DNA of 64,000 bases from Nocardiopsis algeriensis (GTDB lineage Bacteria; Actinomycetota; Actinomycetes; Streptosporangiales; Streptosporangiaceae), in the NCBI RefSeq assembly GCF_014203695.1, contig NZ_JACHJO010000007.1, positions 62,001 through 126,000 on the forward strand. The letters are read 5' to 3'. Made by a program: the position numbers and the translations under genes. Each line of letters begins with the position of its first letter. Within the stretch, counting starts at the first letter, position 1. The notes under the pieces were generated by a model that searched no databases, was not told the origin of the DNA, and saw only the letters and a program-made list of their open reading frames with translations. Shown in pieces: positions 17,243 through 25,987 of this stretch.

Positions 17243-18406
17243 TCTCACCGAGCTCGATGATCGCCTGCTGTTCCTCGCGCAACTCGTCGATGCCGAGGTC
17301 ATCTGCGGGCTGCTGTCGGGGGTGGGGTGGCGGCGCCTGCTGGAGGTCGAGGACAAGGGCGCGCGGCTGCGGGCCCTGAAGACGGTCGCCGACCACCTCG
17401 TCTCGCCCCCGGCCCGGCACAAACCGGAGGACGGGGACGGGAAGTCGCTGTCGGAGCGCTTCCGCGAGAGCGCCACCCGGTTGGAGCGCTACTACCAGCT
17501 GTGCTCGATGAGCGCGGAACTGGCCGAGCGGTTCGTGGAGGTGGAGCACTGGCGGCGCGACATCGCTTTCTTCGTGGAGGTGCGCGCCTGGGTGGTCAAG
17601 ATCGAGGCCGCCGACCGGGAGACGCGCGGGGAGGCCCTGCCCGCCGAGATCAGCCGGTACCTGTCGCAGCTGGCGGCCTCGGCGGTGAACGCCGAGGAGA
17701 TCACCGACCTGTACGCGGAGGCGGGGTTGGGGCGGCTGAACGTCACCCGGTTCAACGAGGTCCAGTTGCGACGCCTCCAGGAGTCGGAGACGCCCCATCT
17801 GGTCGTGGAGGCGCTGCACCGCCTGGCCCAGGAGAAGACGCGCGAGGCCACCCGGCACAACGCGATCAGCCGTGAGTGCTTCACCGAGCGCCTGGAGGCG
17901 CTCATGCTGCGCTACATGCGCGAGCAGCTCACCAGCGCCGGGTGCTGGCCGAGCTGTTCGCGCTGGCGCAGGAGGCCATGTCCGAGTTCAGCCGGGGTGA
18001 GCGGTTCGACCCGCCGCTCAACTACAAGGAGCTGGCCTTCTACGACGCGGTGTGTGCCGTCGGGAGCACCAAGAGGCTGATGGAGGGCGAGGTGCTCGCC
18101 GAGATCGCCCGTGCCCTGGTGCGGGACGTGGAGAGGAACCTGAGCACCGATTGGCTCTCGCGCAAGCCGGTGCGGGCCAAGCTGCGCAACCGGGTGCACC
18201 GGCTGCTGGCCAAGTTCGACTACCCGCCCGACCAGGAGAAGAAGGCGATCGAGGACGTCATCCGGCAGATGGAGAAGTTCGCGGGGACCGCGGCGCCCAC
18301 CGCGGGAGGACGAGCGCGAGCGCCGCGCGGCGGGGCCGGGAGGCCGTCGGGTCCGGCGGGAAGGCGCTCCTGGCCGTGTCCGGCAACGACCCCGGCACCG
18401 GTCTGA
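17243..18406 (+). pseudogene. type I restriction enzyme HsdR, C-terminal remnant with frameshift
   Basis: Only the helical C-terminal region of an HsdR-type subunit is present, beginning near LDDRLLFLAQLVDAEVICGL without any start or helicase/nuclease motifs. It runs with strong coding character to YMREQLTSAG at about 17938. There one base is missing and the next frame continues VLAELFALAQEAMSEFSRGE, LNYKELAFYDAV and KLRNRVHRLLAKFDYPPDQE, typical of the family's C-terminus. The natural stop is at 18406. It lies back-to-back with the nucleoside hydrolase remnant, so this junction is a rearrangement point. No hsdS or hsdM is nearby. Confidence 0.75.
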
Positions 18407-18585
18407 AGGCCCTGCTGTACGTGTCCGGTCCTCTGCCCCGCTGTGCGGGGACGGCTCCGGCCGTATCGCCGGTCTCGGCCAGGCCGTCGCGGAGTTTCCC
18501 CGTGCGGGCAGCGTGCGGCCGGGCCGGGCCCGGAGCGCCCCCTCGGACGCCCCCGCCCTGCCCCGGGCCATCGCCGGAGGCCCCC

Positions 18586-18615
18586 GCTGCCGCCGCACCC
18601 GTGTGCGGCGGCAGC
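18586..18615 (-). terminator. hairpin terminator at the end of the alkylproline operon
   Basis: Perfect 13-bp stem: gctgccgccgcac (18586-18598) pairs with 18603-18615 with a 4-base loop. It lies just past the stop of the PhzF-like gene and ends that minus-strand operon. Confidence 0.7.
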
Positions 18616-18682
18616 GGAAGAGCTCGGGTCGAGGTGCGAGGGAAGGCGCCCTCGCGGCCGGCCCCAGTTCCGGGCCGCGGGG

Positions 18683-19492
18683 TCACCACCGGTCCACGGC
18701 CCAGACCTTCCCCGCCACCTCCAGGTCGGCGGTGCCGCCGACGACAGAGCCCACGCAGTCGAAGACCGATGCGGTGCCGCGCGCGGTCACCTGGGTCACC
18801 ACCATGGGCACTCCGTGCGAGGCGGGGTCGAGGCTCAGCACGGCGACCGCGAGGGCACTGGCAGCGGGCAGGCAGCCGGAGTCCTCAGGGAATCCGAACC
18901 CGGGTGCGAAGACCCGCGCCGACACGTGCCGGCGGTCGCGGTCCCAGCGGAAGAGCGTGAGATCGGAAAGGCCCGATTCCCGCATCAGCCGCAGGTCGGG
19001 GGCGGGGAGGTTCCGCGGGTCCTCGTCGACGCGGACGAGGGTGAACCGGCGCCCGACCCCCGACTCGATCGCCCGGTCGGCGTACCGGGAGACGAGGCCG
19101 GGGCCGATCGAGACGCCGTGGTGGACCGCAGGCCCGTGGAACGGCACCCGGACGCGGTGCCCGTCGGTCCAGACCCGTTGGAGGCCGTCGGGGGTGCTCC
19201 GCGCCACCGGATCGGAACCGGGCCTCAGCCGGCCGCTCGCGACCAGGTGGGCGGCCACCCCAGCCAGGGAGTGCGTGCCGAAGGGGCTCTCCCCGTCAGG
19301 GTGGAAGATCCTGGTCTCGAAGGTGCGTTCCGCGCACGAGGTCACCAGCGCGGTCTCGTGCGCGTCGGTGTCGCGCGCGTGCGCGGCCACCGCCGTCTCG
19401 TCCCAGGGCTGCAACCCGTCCGGCACGAGCACGTCCAGCGCGCTCCCCATGCCGGGGGAGGAGCCGAACATGTCGACCCTGGCGCGGGCCAT
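18683..19492 (-). CDS. PhzF-like isomerase of the alkylproline (PBD) pathway
   Basis: 269-residue PhzF-fold protein. The catalytic Glu region is visible as DTDAHETALVTSC (compare SETTFV in PhzF) and the glycine loop as ESPFGTHSLAGVAAH; the second half carries FAPGFGFPEDSGC, close to the family's APxxGxxED signature. In PBD and lincomycin clusters the homologues (LmbX/SibS type) isomerise the diene of the 4-substituted hydropyrrole made from L-DOPA. Start ATG 19492 overlaps the upstream stop (TGATG), so it is translated with the F420 reductase gene. It is the last gene of a four-gene minus-strand operon. Confidence 0.82.
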   Translation of the reverse strand: MARARVDMFGSSPGMGSALDVLVPDGLQPWDETAVAAHARDTDAHETALVTSCAERTFETRIFHPDGESPFGTHSLAGVAAHLVASGRLRPGSDPVARSTPDGLQRVWTDGHRVRVPFHGPAVHHGVSIGPGLVSRYADRAIESGVGRRFTLVRVDEDPRNLPAPDLRLMRESGLSDLTLFRWDRDRRHVSARVFAPGFGFPEDSGCLPAASALAVAVLSLDPASHGVPMVVTQVTARGTASVFDCVGSVVGGTADLEVAGKVWAVDRW

Positions 19493-20379
19493 CACGGCCT
19501 CCCGCCCAGGTTGTTGCGGGCGAAGTCCAGGACCACCCGTTCGTCACCTTGGTAGGGGTGGTCCGGCCGGGGCCAGTGGACGACGAGGTCGGTGAACCCC
19601 AGGGCCTCAAGTGCGCTCGTGGCGTCCTCGTAGGCCGTCAGGGAAGCGGTGACGCCACCCGCCGACGCGTCGGCCACGAACAGCCGGCGCACGTCCGCGG
19701 GGTCGCGCCCCTCGCGCTCGCAGGCCGAGTCGAGGCGGCTCATCTGCTTCCGGAGCACCGGGACGATCTCGCGCAGAGGACGCGAGTGGAAATCGTTCGG
19801 TGGTCCGCTGGTGACCCAGTACCGCCCGAACCGGGCGGTGAGCGCCATGCCCCGCGGACCGGCCGCCGCGATGGCGAAGGGCAGGCGGGGCCGCTGCCCG
19901 GCCCGCGGGTGGAAGGTCGCCCCGCTCACCGTGTACCAGTGCGAGGTCCGATCCAGGTCCCCTCCGGTCAGCAGCGCGTCGAGCAGGCCGACGAACTCCT
20001 CGAACCGCTCGGCCCGCTCGCGCGGGGAGAGTTCGGGCCGGCCCAGGAGGGCCGCGTCGAACCCGGGGGCGCCCGACCCCAACCCGCAGACGAGGCGGCC
20101 CCCGGCGATGTCGTCGAGTGTCGCCAGGTCTTTGGCGAAGACCGCGGGGTGACGGAAGTTCGGCGTCGCCACCAGTGTCCCGAGCCCGATGGTGCCGGTG
20201 ACGGTGGCCGCCGCGGCCAGGGTGGGCACCGAGCCGTACCACGGACGGTCCGCGAACCAGCGCCACATCAGATGGTCGTAGGTCCACGCGTGGTGGTACC
20301 CGATCTCCTCGGCGGCGCGCCACCTCTCCGCGGCGACCTTCCACTCGTGCTCGGGCAGCAGTACGATGCCGTGCTTCAT
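19492..20379 (-). CDS. LLM-class F420-dependent oxidoreductase of the alkylproline pathway
   Basis: 295 residues, luciferase-like (TIM barrel) enzyme expected to use coenzyme F420. Seen: ERWRAAEEIGYHHAWTYDHL, TGTIGLGTLVATPNFRHPAV, LDDIAGGRLVCGLGSGAPGF. Homologues in PBD, hormaomycin and lincomycin clusters (LmbY/SibT type) reduce a double bond of the alkylproline precursor. The degree of reduction decides whether the final pyrroline ring keeps unsaturation, so this gene shapes the product. ATG 20379 overlaps the upstream stop by ATGA. Assignment to this pathway is firm from context; the exact bond reduced is inferred. Confidence 0.85.
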   Translation of the reverse strand: MKHGIVLLPEHEWKVAAERWRAAEEIGYHHAWTYDHLMWRWFADRPWYGSVPTLAAAATVTGTIGLGTLVATPNFRHPAVFAKDLATLDDIAGGRLVCGLGSGAPGFDAALLGRPELSPRERAERFEEFVGLLDALLTGGDLDRTSHWYTVSGATFHPRAGQRPRLPFAIAAAGPRGMALTARFGRYWVTSGPPNDFHSRPLREIVPVLRKQMSRLDSACEREGRDPADVRRLFVADASAGGVTASLTAYEDATSALEALGFTDLVVHWPRPDHPYQGDERVVLDFARNNLGGRP

Positions 20380-21248
20380 AGGTGGGCTTCCTCCAGCGGG
20401 CTCTCCGTGCCGACCGAGAGCAGGGCGGCCCGATGCGAGAGGCGGAGCACGCTCACGGCCAGGTGCTCCAGCGCGTCGCCCGACGACTCCGGAACGACCG
20501 GGTGATGCTCTCCTTCGACCTGGGGGTACAGGCCGTTGCGGGCGAGGTCGGCGGCGATCCCCGCGATCCGCGAGTTCAGCTGGCGGATGAGGGCGGAGCG
20601 GCCGACCGGGCGCCGGACGGTCATGAAGAAGTTGTCGAACAGGTCCTCCGCCTCCCCCGACACGCCGGTTCCGCCAGGGTGCTGCTGGAGCAGTGACTGC
20701 CCGTCCGGAACGAGGTGGTCGGCGATACGGGCGTGCATCGCGTGGTTGAAGGCGATCGCCTCGCGCAGGGCCTTGCACGAGGGGTCCGACTGCCAGGGGA
20801 ACCTCGCCCGGAAGAGCGGGCGGAGCGGACGGTAGTCGGAGGCCCAGGCCCCGCTGAAGGCGGGATGCTGGAGCGCCATGCGCACGCGGATGTGCGTGTG
20901 GTAGTGCTCGCGGGGGACGGTGGCGGAGTAGAGCAGCATCGCGCTGTACCCGTCCACGCACGCCGCCATAGCCTCGCGTTCGCGGTGCGTCGGCGCCCTG
21001 TGGGTGCTGCGTTCGAGAGCGTCGCCCAGCAGCCTCCACAGGAGGAACGAGACCTGGTGCCCCGTTATCCACCGGTACCAGAAAAGGCCGGTCCCGTCCT
21101 CGCAGGCGGGGCCGAACAGGTCGTACTCCTCCCCCGCGAGAGCACCGACGGCAGCGGGGGCGCCGTCGTCCTCGCCGTAGCCGTGTCCGGTCGGGGGTAG
21201 GAAGAGCATCCGCGGCAGGAAGGCTCCCTGTTCGTCCGGTGCTCTCAT
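20376..21248 (-). CDS. L-tyrosine 3-hydroxylase (heme-dependent, LmbB2/SibU-like)
   Basis: 290-residue protein of the peroxide-using, heme-dependent tyrosine hydroxylase family, known from lincomycin (LmbB2) and PBD clusters (SibU, Orf13). It converts L-tyrosine to L-DOPA, the first step towards the hydropyrrole. Recognisable parts: LFWYRWITGHQVSFLLWRLL, SATVPREHYHTHIRVRMALQ (His-rich stretch, candidate heme ligand) and AFSGAWASDYRPLRPLFRAR. Start ATG 21248 overlaps the stop of the dioxygenase gene (ATGA). Identification rests on remembered family features and on its position beside the DOPA dioxygenase. Confidence 0.82.
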   Translation of the reverse strand: MRAPDEQGAFLPRMLFLPPTGHGYGEDDGAPAAVGALAGEEYDLFGPACEDGTGLFWYRWITGHQVSFLLWRLLGDALERSTHRAPTHREREAMAACVDGYSAMLLYSATVPREHYHTHIRVRMALQHPAFSGAWASDYRPLRPLFRARFPWQSDPSCKALREAIAFNHAMHARIADHLVPDGQSLLQQHPGGTGVSGEAEDLFDNFFMTVRRPVGRSALIRQLNSRIAGIAADLARNGLYPQVEGEHHPVVPESSGDALEHLAVSVLRLSHRAALLSVGTESPLEEAHL

Positions 21249-21718
21249 GTCTTCCTCTTCGGAAAGTGGATGAACTCGATCTCGAGCCCGTTCGGATCGA
21301 GTACGTAGAGGCTCTGCATCCCGTCCGAGTCGACCACGATCTCCGACGGGGGCTCGTCCCGGTTCCAGCGGATCCCCGTGTCGGACTCACGGACCCGCAG
21401 CCAGCGCTCCCGCAGTTCCACGAGATGCGCCGGCTCGTCCACCTCGATCCCCACGTGCTGGAACTGGAAGTCCAGGGGCGGCGGTCCGCTCCGCGAGTGA
21501 TCGCTCCGGTCGAAGACGTGGAACCGAACCTCCCCCGCCTTCAGTTCCACCAGCTTCCTGATCCCGGGGAGTCGTTCGAGGGTGAGCGAGGAGAACGTGT
21601 CGATTTCCCATTCCACGGTGACACCCAGGAAATCCTCGTACCAACGGATCGTCGAGTCGACGTCATCGGTCTGGATGGCTATGTGGTTGAACTTCGGTGC
21701 AATTTCGCTTCCGTTCAT
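21245..21718 (-). CDS. L-DOPA 2,3-dioxygenase (VOC/glyoxalase fold, LmbB1/SibV-like)
   Basis: 157-residue vicinal-oxygen-chelate protein. Metal ligands can be placed at H12 (KFNHIAIQTDD), the His of FQFQHVGIEVD and the Glu of GLEIEFIHF. In the family it opens the ring of L-DOPA between C2 and C3; the product cyclises to a hydropyrrole. It is the first gene of the minus-strand operon that continues with tyrosine hydroxylase, F420 reductase and PhzF-like isomerase. Start ATG 21718 is preceded by GGGAG. It is divergent from the kynureninase gene. Confidence 0.85.
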   Translation of the reverse strand: MNGSEIAPKFNHIAIQTDDVDSTIRWYEDFLGVTVEWEIDTFSSLTLERLPGIRKLVELKAGEVRFHVFDRSDHSRSGPPPLDFQFQHVGIEVDEPAHLVELRERWLRVRESDTGIRWNRDEPPSEIVVDSDGMQSLYVLDPNGLEIEFIHFPKRKT

Positions 21719-22067
21719 GAAGCTCCCATGGTCGGAGATGCTCCCGTCTCATATTCGACGAGCCCAACCGGGTCGGCAATCAGAAGATATTCAGAGGACC
21801 TCAAACTTTCCGAGCACAGAGGGGAGTTGCCAGGTCAGGCCGGCCCCACGGCCTCCCCTCGCACGGCGTCCGGCTCCACCCCCGGACATCCGTACAGGTC
21901 GGAGCTCCCGCTGACCGGACATCCGCGGAGCCGGCCCCTGCCCAGAGCTTCAAGGAATCTCTGACAATGGGCTGATCAATCTTTGATGGCGCCTTCTCCT
22001 CTTGAGAGGCTACGTTCGTACGGCAGGGAAGAAATCTGCCGCCGGGGCAAACCCTGAAAGGGGGGAC
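21719..22067. promoter_or_regulatory. divergent promoter region in the centre of the PBD cluster
   Basis: About 350 bases between the two main operons. It has no gene; parts near 21770-21820 and 21960-22010 are richer in A/T. It must hold promoters for the alkylproline operon (left) and the 20-kb anthranilate/NRPS/sugar operon (right). I could not define an operator. Confidence 0.6.
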
Positions 22068-23270
22068 ATGCGCGAAGGACTCGACGAGGCCGAACGTCGA
22101 GATATCCAGGATCCGCTTTCAGAATGTATACACGAGTTCTTCACGGGTGGCCTTGTGCACCTGAACGGGAATTCGCTGGGACCTCCCCGCGCAGGCCTGC
22201 TGGATGAGCTCGGACGGGTGGTGGACGGCCAGTGGGCGCCCCGGCAGGTGCAGGGGTGGTTCGCCGACGGCTGGCTCGACCTGCCGCGCACCGTCGGCGA
22301 CGCGATCGGAGAGCTGCTGGGGGCCCGGCCGGGGCAGACCGTCGTCGCGGGGGAGACCACGTCGACGACGCTGTTCAACGCGGTGACGGCCGCCTGCCGC
22401 CTGCGGGAGGACCGGCCGGTCCTGCTGATCGAGGCCGGCGCGTTCCCCACGGACCTGTACGTCGCGCGGTCCGTGGCGCGCCTGCTCGGCCGCCGGCTGC
22501 TCGTCGAGCCGACGGCCGGATTCGACGAGGCCCTCAGGACCCGCGGGTCGCAGATCGCCGCCGCGATCGCGGCCCCGGTGGACTTCCGCACCGGCGAACT
22601 CCGCGAGATCGGACCGACGACCGCTCTCTGCCGTGCCGCGGGGGCGGTGTCGGTGTGGGACCTCAGCCACGCGGCCGGGGTCCTGCCGACCGACGTCGAC
22701 GACAACCGCGTCGACCTGGCGGTCGGCTGCGGGTACAAGTACCTGGGCGGAGGCCCCGGAGCGCCGGCCTACCTCTACGCCGCGGAGCGGTTGCACTCCG
22801 CCGTGGACCTGCCCCTGTCGGGGTGGCACGGCCACGCGGCGCCCTTCGAGATGTCCCCCGACTTCGTTCCCGCCAAGGGCATCGACCGCGCCCGGACCGG
22901 AACGCCGCCCCTGCTCGGTCTCGTCGCGCTGCATCATGCCCTGGGGCCGCTGACCCGGGCGGGGATCGAGGCGCTCAGCCGGCGCAGCCGTTCGCTGTCG
23001 GACTTCTTCCTCGCGTGTGTCGGGGAACGCTCCCCCGGTCTCCTCGCGCGGCTCGTCTCTCCCAGAGACGCTTCCCGCCGCGGCGGACACCTGGCGCTGA
23101 GCGTGCCCGACGCGGCGAAGGTCGAGCACGAGCTGGCCGAACGCGGCCTGCTCCTCGACTCCCGTCCGCCCGACCTGATCCGGATCGCCTTCGCCCCGTT
23201 GTACGTGAGCCACGTCCAGGTGTGGCACGCGGCTCGGGAACTCGTTCACGTCCTGGAGGGATCACGATGA
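22068..23270 (+). CDS. kynU: kynureninase (SibQ-like)
   Basis: 400-residue PLP enzyme that cleaves kynurenine-type substrates to anthranilates and alanine. In sibiromycin biosynthesis the homologue acts on the hydroxylated and methylated kynurenine, giving 3-hydroxy-4-methylanthranilate. Motifs: HLNGNSLGPP at the N-terminus, VWDLSHAAGVLP (cofactor ring Asp) and GCGYKYLGGGPGAPA with K224 as the PLP lysine. ATG 22068 has a very strong site (gaaagggggga) and is used in preference to upstream in-frame codons. First gene of the long plus-strand operon; its stop overlaps the dioxygenase start (ATGA). Confidence 0.88.
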   Translation: MREGLDEAERRDIQDPLSECIHEFFTGGLVHLNGNSLGPPRAGLLDELGRVVDGQWAPRQVQGWFADGWLDLPRTVGDAIGELLGARPGQTVVAGETTSTTLFNAVTAACRLREDRPVLLIEAGAFPTDLYVARSVARLLGRRLLVEPTAGFDEALRTRGSQIAAAIAAPVDFRTGELREIGPTTALCRAAGAVSVWDLSHAAGVLPTDVDDNRVDLAVGCGYKYLGGGPGAPAYLYAAERLHSAVDLPLSGWHGHAAPFEMSPDFVPAKGIDRARTGTPPLLGLVALHHALGPLTRAGIEALSRRSRSLSDFFLACVGERSPGLLARLVSPRDASRRGGHLALSVPDAAKVEHELAERGLLLDSRPPDLIRIAFAPLYVSHVQVWHAARELVHVLEGSR

Positions 23271-24079
23271 CCGCAGTACCCGAGTACGTCTCGTACGCGC
23301 GCATGGAGGAGCTGCACGAGCTCCAGCGTCCGCGGAGCGATGTGCGGGGTGAGCTGAGCTTCCTCCTGATCAGCCACGTCAAGGAACTGCTCTTCCGCGT
23401 GGTGATCAGCGATCTCGACGCGGCCAGGACCGCGCTCGGTGACGACGACCTCGACGGCGCCTGCTCGGCCCTGGCGCGAGCGGTCCGGAGCCAGGGCGTC
23501 CTCACGGCCTGCTGGGAGTCCATGAACGGGATGTCCGCGGACGAGTTCGTCGCGTTCCGGCACGTCCTCAACGACGCTTCGGGCGTGCAGTCCTTCGTCT
23601 ACCGGACCCTGGAGTTCGTCATGGGGAACCGGCCCGAGCGGCACACCCGGGCCGCCCTGCGCGCGGGGCCCGAGCAGGTGCGGGCGGAACTGGCGAAGCC
23701 GTCGCTGTACGACGCGGCACTGGGCCACCTGGCCCGGCAGGGCTTCGCGGTGCCAGAGCCCTGCCTGCGACGGCCGCCGGACCGGCAGCACGAACCGAGC
23801 ACCGGTGTCGAGGACGTGTGGCTGGAGGTCTACGGCGATCCGCGGCGCCACCGGGGCCCCCACCGACTAGCGGAGTGCCTGCTCGAAGTCGCCTACCAGT
23901 TCTCGCGATGGCGGGCCACGCACCTGCTCGTGGTCGAGCGGATGCTCGGCGGCAAGGGCGGTACCGGCGGAACGGACGGTGCCGCCTGGCTGCGGGAGGT
24001 CAACGAGCACCGGTTCTTCCCGGAGCTGTGGACGTTCCGGACCCGTCTGGAGGACCCCGAGCAAGGAAGGACGCCATGA
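23267..24079 (+). CDS. kynA: tryptophan 2,3-dioxygenase (SibP-like)
   Basis: 270-residue heme dioxygenase that opens the indole ring of tryptophan to N-formylkynurenine, the committed step of the anthranilate half. Family features: SYARMEELHELQRPRSDVRG, LISHVKELLFRVVISDLDAA, FRHVLNDASGVQSFVYRTLE and RWRATHLLVVERMLGGKGGT, the last carrying the likely heme-ligand His. Length is usual for bacterial TDO. A cluster-located copy beside kynureninase, formamidase and monooxygenase shows a dedicated pathway rather than primary catabolism. ATG overlaps the previous stop. Confidence 0.88.
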   Translation: MTAVPEYVSYARMEELHELQRPRSDVRGELSFLLISHVKELLFRVVISDLDAARTALGDDDLDGACSALARAVRSQGVLTACWESMNGMSADEFVAFRHVLNDASGVQSFVYRTLEFVMGNRPERHTRAALRAGPEQVRAELAKPSLYDAALGHLARQGFAVPEPCLRRPPDRQHEPSTGVEDVWLEVYGDPRRHRGPHRLAECLLEVAYQFSRWRATHLLVVERMLGGKGGTGGTDGAAWLREVNEHRFFPELWTFRTRLEDPEQGRTP

Positions 24080-24819
24080 ACGAGCTCGGCAGGGAGATGG
24101 CGATCGACGCGCTGCACAAGGCACGGGAGCAGTGCATGGAGGACAGGGTGTTCACCCTGGGGGGCAGGGAGTGGCACCAGCTCGCCGGCGTCGTCGGAAG
24201 CGAGTACAACACCGCCACCGAGCTCTTCACCGACTGGCTCCCGTACGCCGGGGTCGCATCGATGCTGGAGATGGGCGCCGGCTGCGGGGTGGCCGCGATC
24301 AGCGCCGCGCTGTCGGGATGCCCCCGGGTACTGGCGGTCGACATCAATCCGCACGCCGTGGAGAGCGTCCGGCTCAACGCCTCCCGGCACGGCGTGGCGG
24401 ACCGGGTCACCGCCCTGCGCAGCGATCTCTTCGCGGAGGTCGAACCGGAGCAGCGGTTCGACCTGGTCTTCTGGAACTCGCCCTTCATCAACGCCCCGAT
24501 CTCGCGCACGAGTGAGGACGACTACCTCACCGACCATTTCTTCGACCCCGGCTACCGGCTCCACGACCGCTTCTTCCTCGGCCTCGGGCAGCATCTGGCC
24601 GAGGACGGCCGGGCCTTCCTCGGCTTCAGCGCGGCGATGGGCGACGTGGGCGAGGTCGAGAGCATCGCCGCCCGCCGCGGTTTCACCCTCCGGCTGTTCC
24701 GTGACGCGAGCTTCGCGGCCCCCTACGAGCAGATCGGGGCCGGCACGGTGTTCCAGCGCGCTTCGGACGACCAGGGGAACATCACCATCGACTTCACCCT
24801 GATGGAGCTCGTCCGATGA
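24076..24819 (+). CDS. MTS-type methyltransferase, candidate aminosugar N-methyltransferase
   Basis: 247-residue SAM-dependent methyltransferase. The SAM site is MLEMGAGCGVAAISAALSGC and VLAVDINPHAVESVRLNA. The catalytic loop FWNSPFINAP resembles the (N/D)PPF motif of enzymes that methylate nitrogen (HemK/PrmC and related). It sits directly before the sugar aminotransferase and sugar C-methyltransferase with ATGA overlaps on both sides. I therefore infer that it N-methylates the amino group of the deoxysugar, as needed for a sibirosamine-like methylaminosugar. An alternative is methylation of an aromatic intermediate. Confidence 0.7.
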   Translation: MNELGREMAIDALHKAREQCMEDRVFTLGGREWHQLAGVVGSEYNTATELFTDWLPYAGVASMLEMGAGCGVAAISAALSGCPRVLAVDINPHAVESVRLNASRHGVADRVTALRSDLFAEVEPEQRFDLVFWNSPFINAPISRTSEDDYLTDHFFDPGYRLHDRFFLGLGQHLAEDGRAFLGFSAAMGDVGEVESIAARRGFTLRLFRDASFAAPYEQIGAGTVFQRASDDQGNITIDFTLMELVR

Positions 24820-25967
24820 ACGCGATCTCCACCGGGGCACCGCCCTTCAGCGAACCCCACGTGGCGCCGAACCAGCTGGCCTACATCCAGGACGTCCTGG
24901 AGACGGGAAGACTGGACGGGAACGGTCGGTACACCGAGCAGGCCACGGCCTTCCTGCGCGGGGTCACCGGTGCCCACTCGATCCTGCTCACCCCCTCGTG
25001 CACGCACGCGCTGGAGATGAGCGCGCTCGCGCTCGACCTCGAACCCGGGGACGAGGTCGTCGTCCCCGCGTTCTCCTACGCTCCGACCGCAAGCGCCTTC
25101 GCCCTGCGCGGCGCCCGCCTGGTGTACGCCGACTGCCACCCCGACACCCTCAACGTCCGGGCCGATCACATCGAGGCGGCGGTCACCGAACGCACGAAGG
25201 CGATCGCCGTGCTGCACTACGCCGGGGTCCCCTGCGACATGGCACCGATCCTGGCCGTCGCCGAAAGGCACGGCCTCTCCGTGGTGGAGGACTCGGCACA
25301 GGCCCTGGGCAGCACCTACCGCGGACGGCCCGCGGGCGGGTTCGGCCGGTTCGGAGCGCTCAGCTTCCACGCCACGAAGAACGTGCACTGCGCCAAGGGC
25401 GGGGCGCTGCTGGTCAACGACCCCGAGGACGTCGAGCGGGCGCGGACGATCCAGGACCGGGGCACCGACCGGCACCGCCTGTTCCAGGGGCTCGTCAAGG
25501 AGTACCAGTGGGTCGACCTCGGGTCGAGCTACATGCTCAACGAGCTGTCGGCCGCACTGCTCGCCGCCCAGTTGGAGACCTTCGACCAGGTCCAGGCCCG
25601 CAGGCACCGGTACTGGCGGGCCTACGACGAGGAGCTGGCGGACTGGGCGGGGCGGCACGGGGTGAAGACACCGCACGTTCCGCCGGGTACCACGCACTCC
25701 GCGCACGTGTACTACCTCGTCCTGCCCACCGAGGAGGCCAGGGACGCCCTCCTGGATCACCTGGCGAGCCGGCAGGTCACCGCGACGGTCCACTACCGCG
25801 CCCTGCACGACAGCCCGGCCGGACGCCGCTTCGGCCGGATCGCCCCCCACGGGTGCCAGGTCGCCGCCGCCCTCCCCCGGCGACTCGCCCGCCTCCCCCT
25901 GCACTCGGGGATGACACCGGAATACCAGCGCCGCGTGATCGACGCGGTCATGTCCTTCACGCCATGA
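24816..25967 (+). CDS. DegT/DnrJ/EryC1-family sugar aminotransferase
   Basis: 383-residue PLP-dependent aminotransferase for nucleotide-linked keto-sugars. Motifs: LLTPSCTHALEMSALAL, EVVVPAFSYAPTASAFALRG, VEDSAQALGSTYRGRPAGGF and LSFHATKNVHCAKGGALLV with K188 as the PLP lysine. In this cluster it most likely installs the 4-amino group of a dTDP-deoxysugar after RmlA and RmlB. Position 4 rather than 3 is inferred from the sibirosamine comparison. It is embedded between the N-methyltransferase candidate and the C-methyltransferase. Confidence 0.85.
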   Translation: MNAISTGAPPFSEPHVAPNQLAYIQDVLETGRLDGNGRYTEQATAFLRGVTGAHSILLTPSCTHALEMSALALDLEPGDEVVVPAFSYAPTASAFALRGARLVYADCHPDTLNVRADHIEAAVTERTKAIAVLHYAGVPCDMAPILAVAERHGLSVVEDSAQALGSTYRGRPAGGFGRFGALSFHATKNVHCAKGGALLVNDPEDVERARTIQDRGTDRHRLFQGLVKEYQWVDLGSSYMLNELSAALLAAQLETFDQVQARRHRYWRAYDEELADWAGRHGVKTPHVPPGTTHSAHVYYLVLPTEEARDALLDHLASRQVTATVHYRALHDSPAGRRFGRIAPHGCQVAAALPRRLARLPLHSGMTPEYQRRVIDAVMSFTP

Positions 25968-25987
25968 CCTCCAGAAGCGGAGAGACA

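Noticed and set aside
18686-19595. Long plus-strand frames opposite the PhzF-like and F420 genes
   Set aside because: Composition is Arg/Pro/Ala-rich without motifs; the minus-strand proteins carry clear family signatures and overlapping starts and stops.
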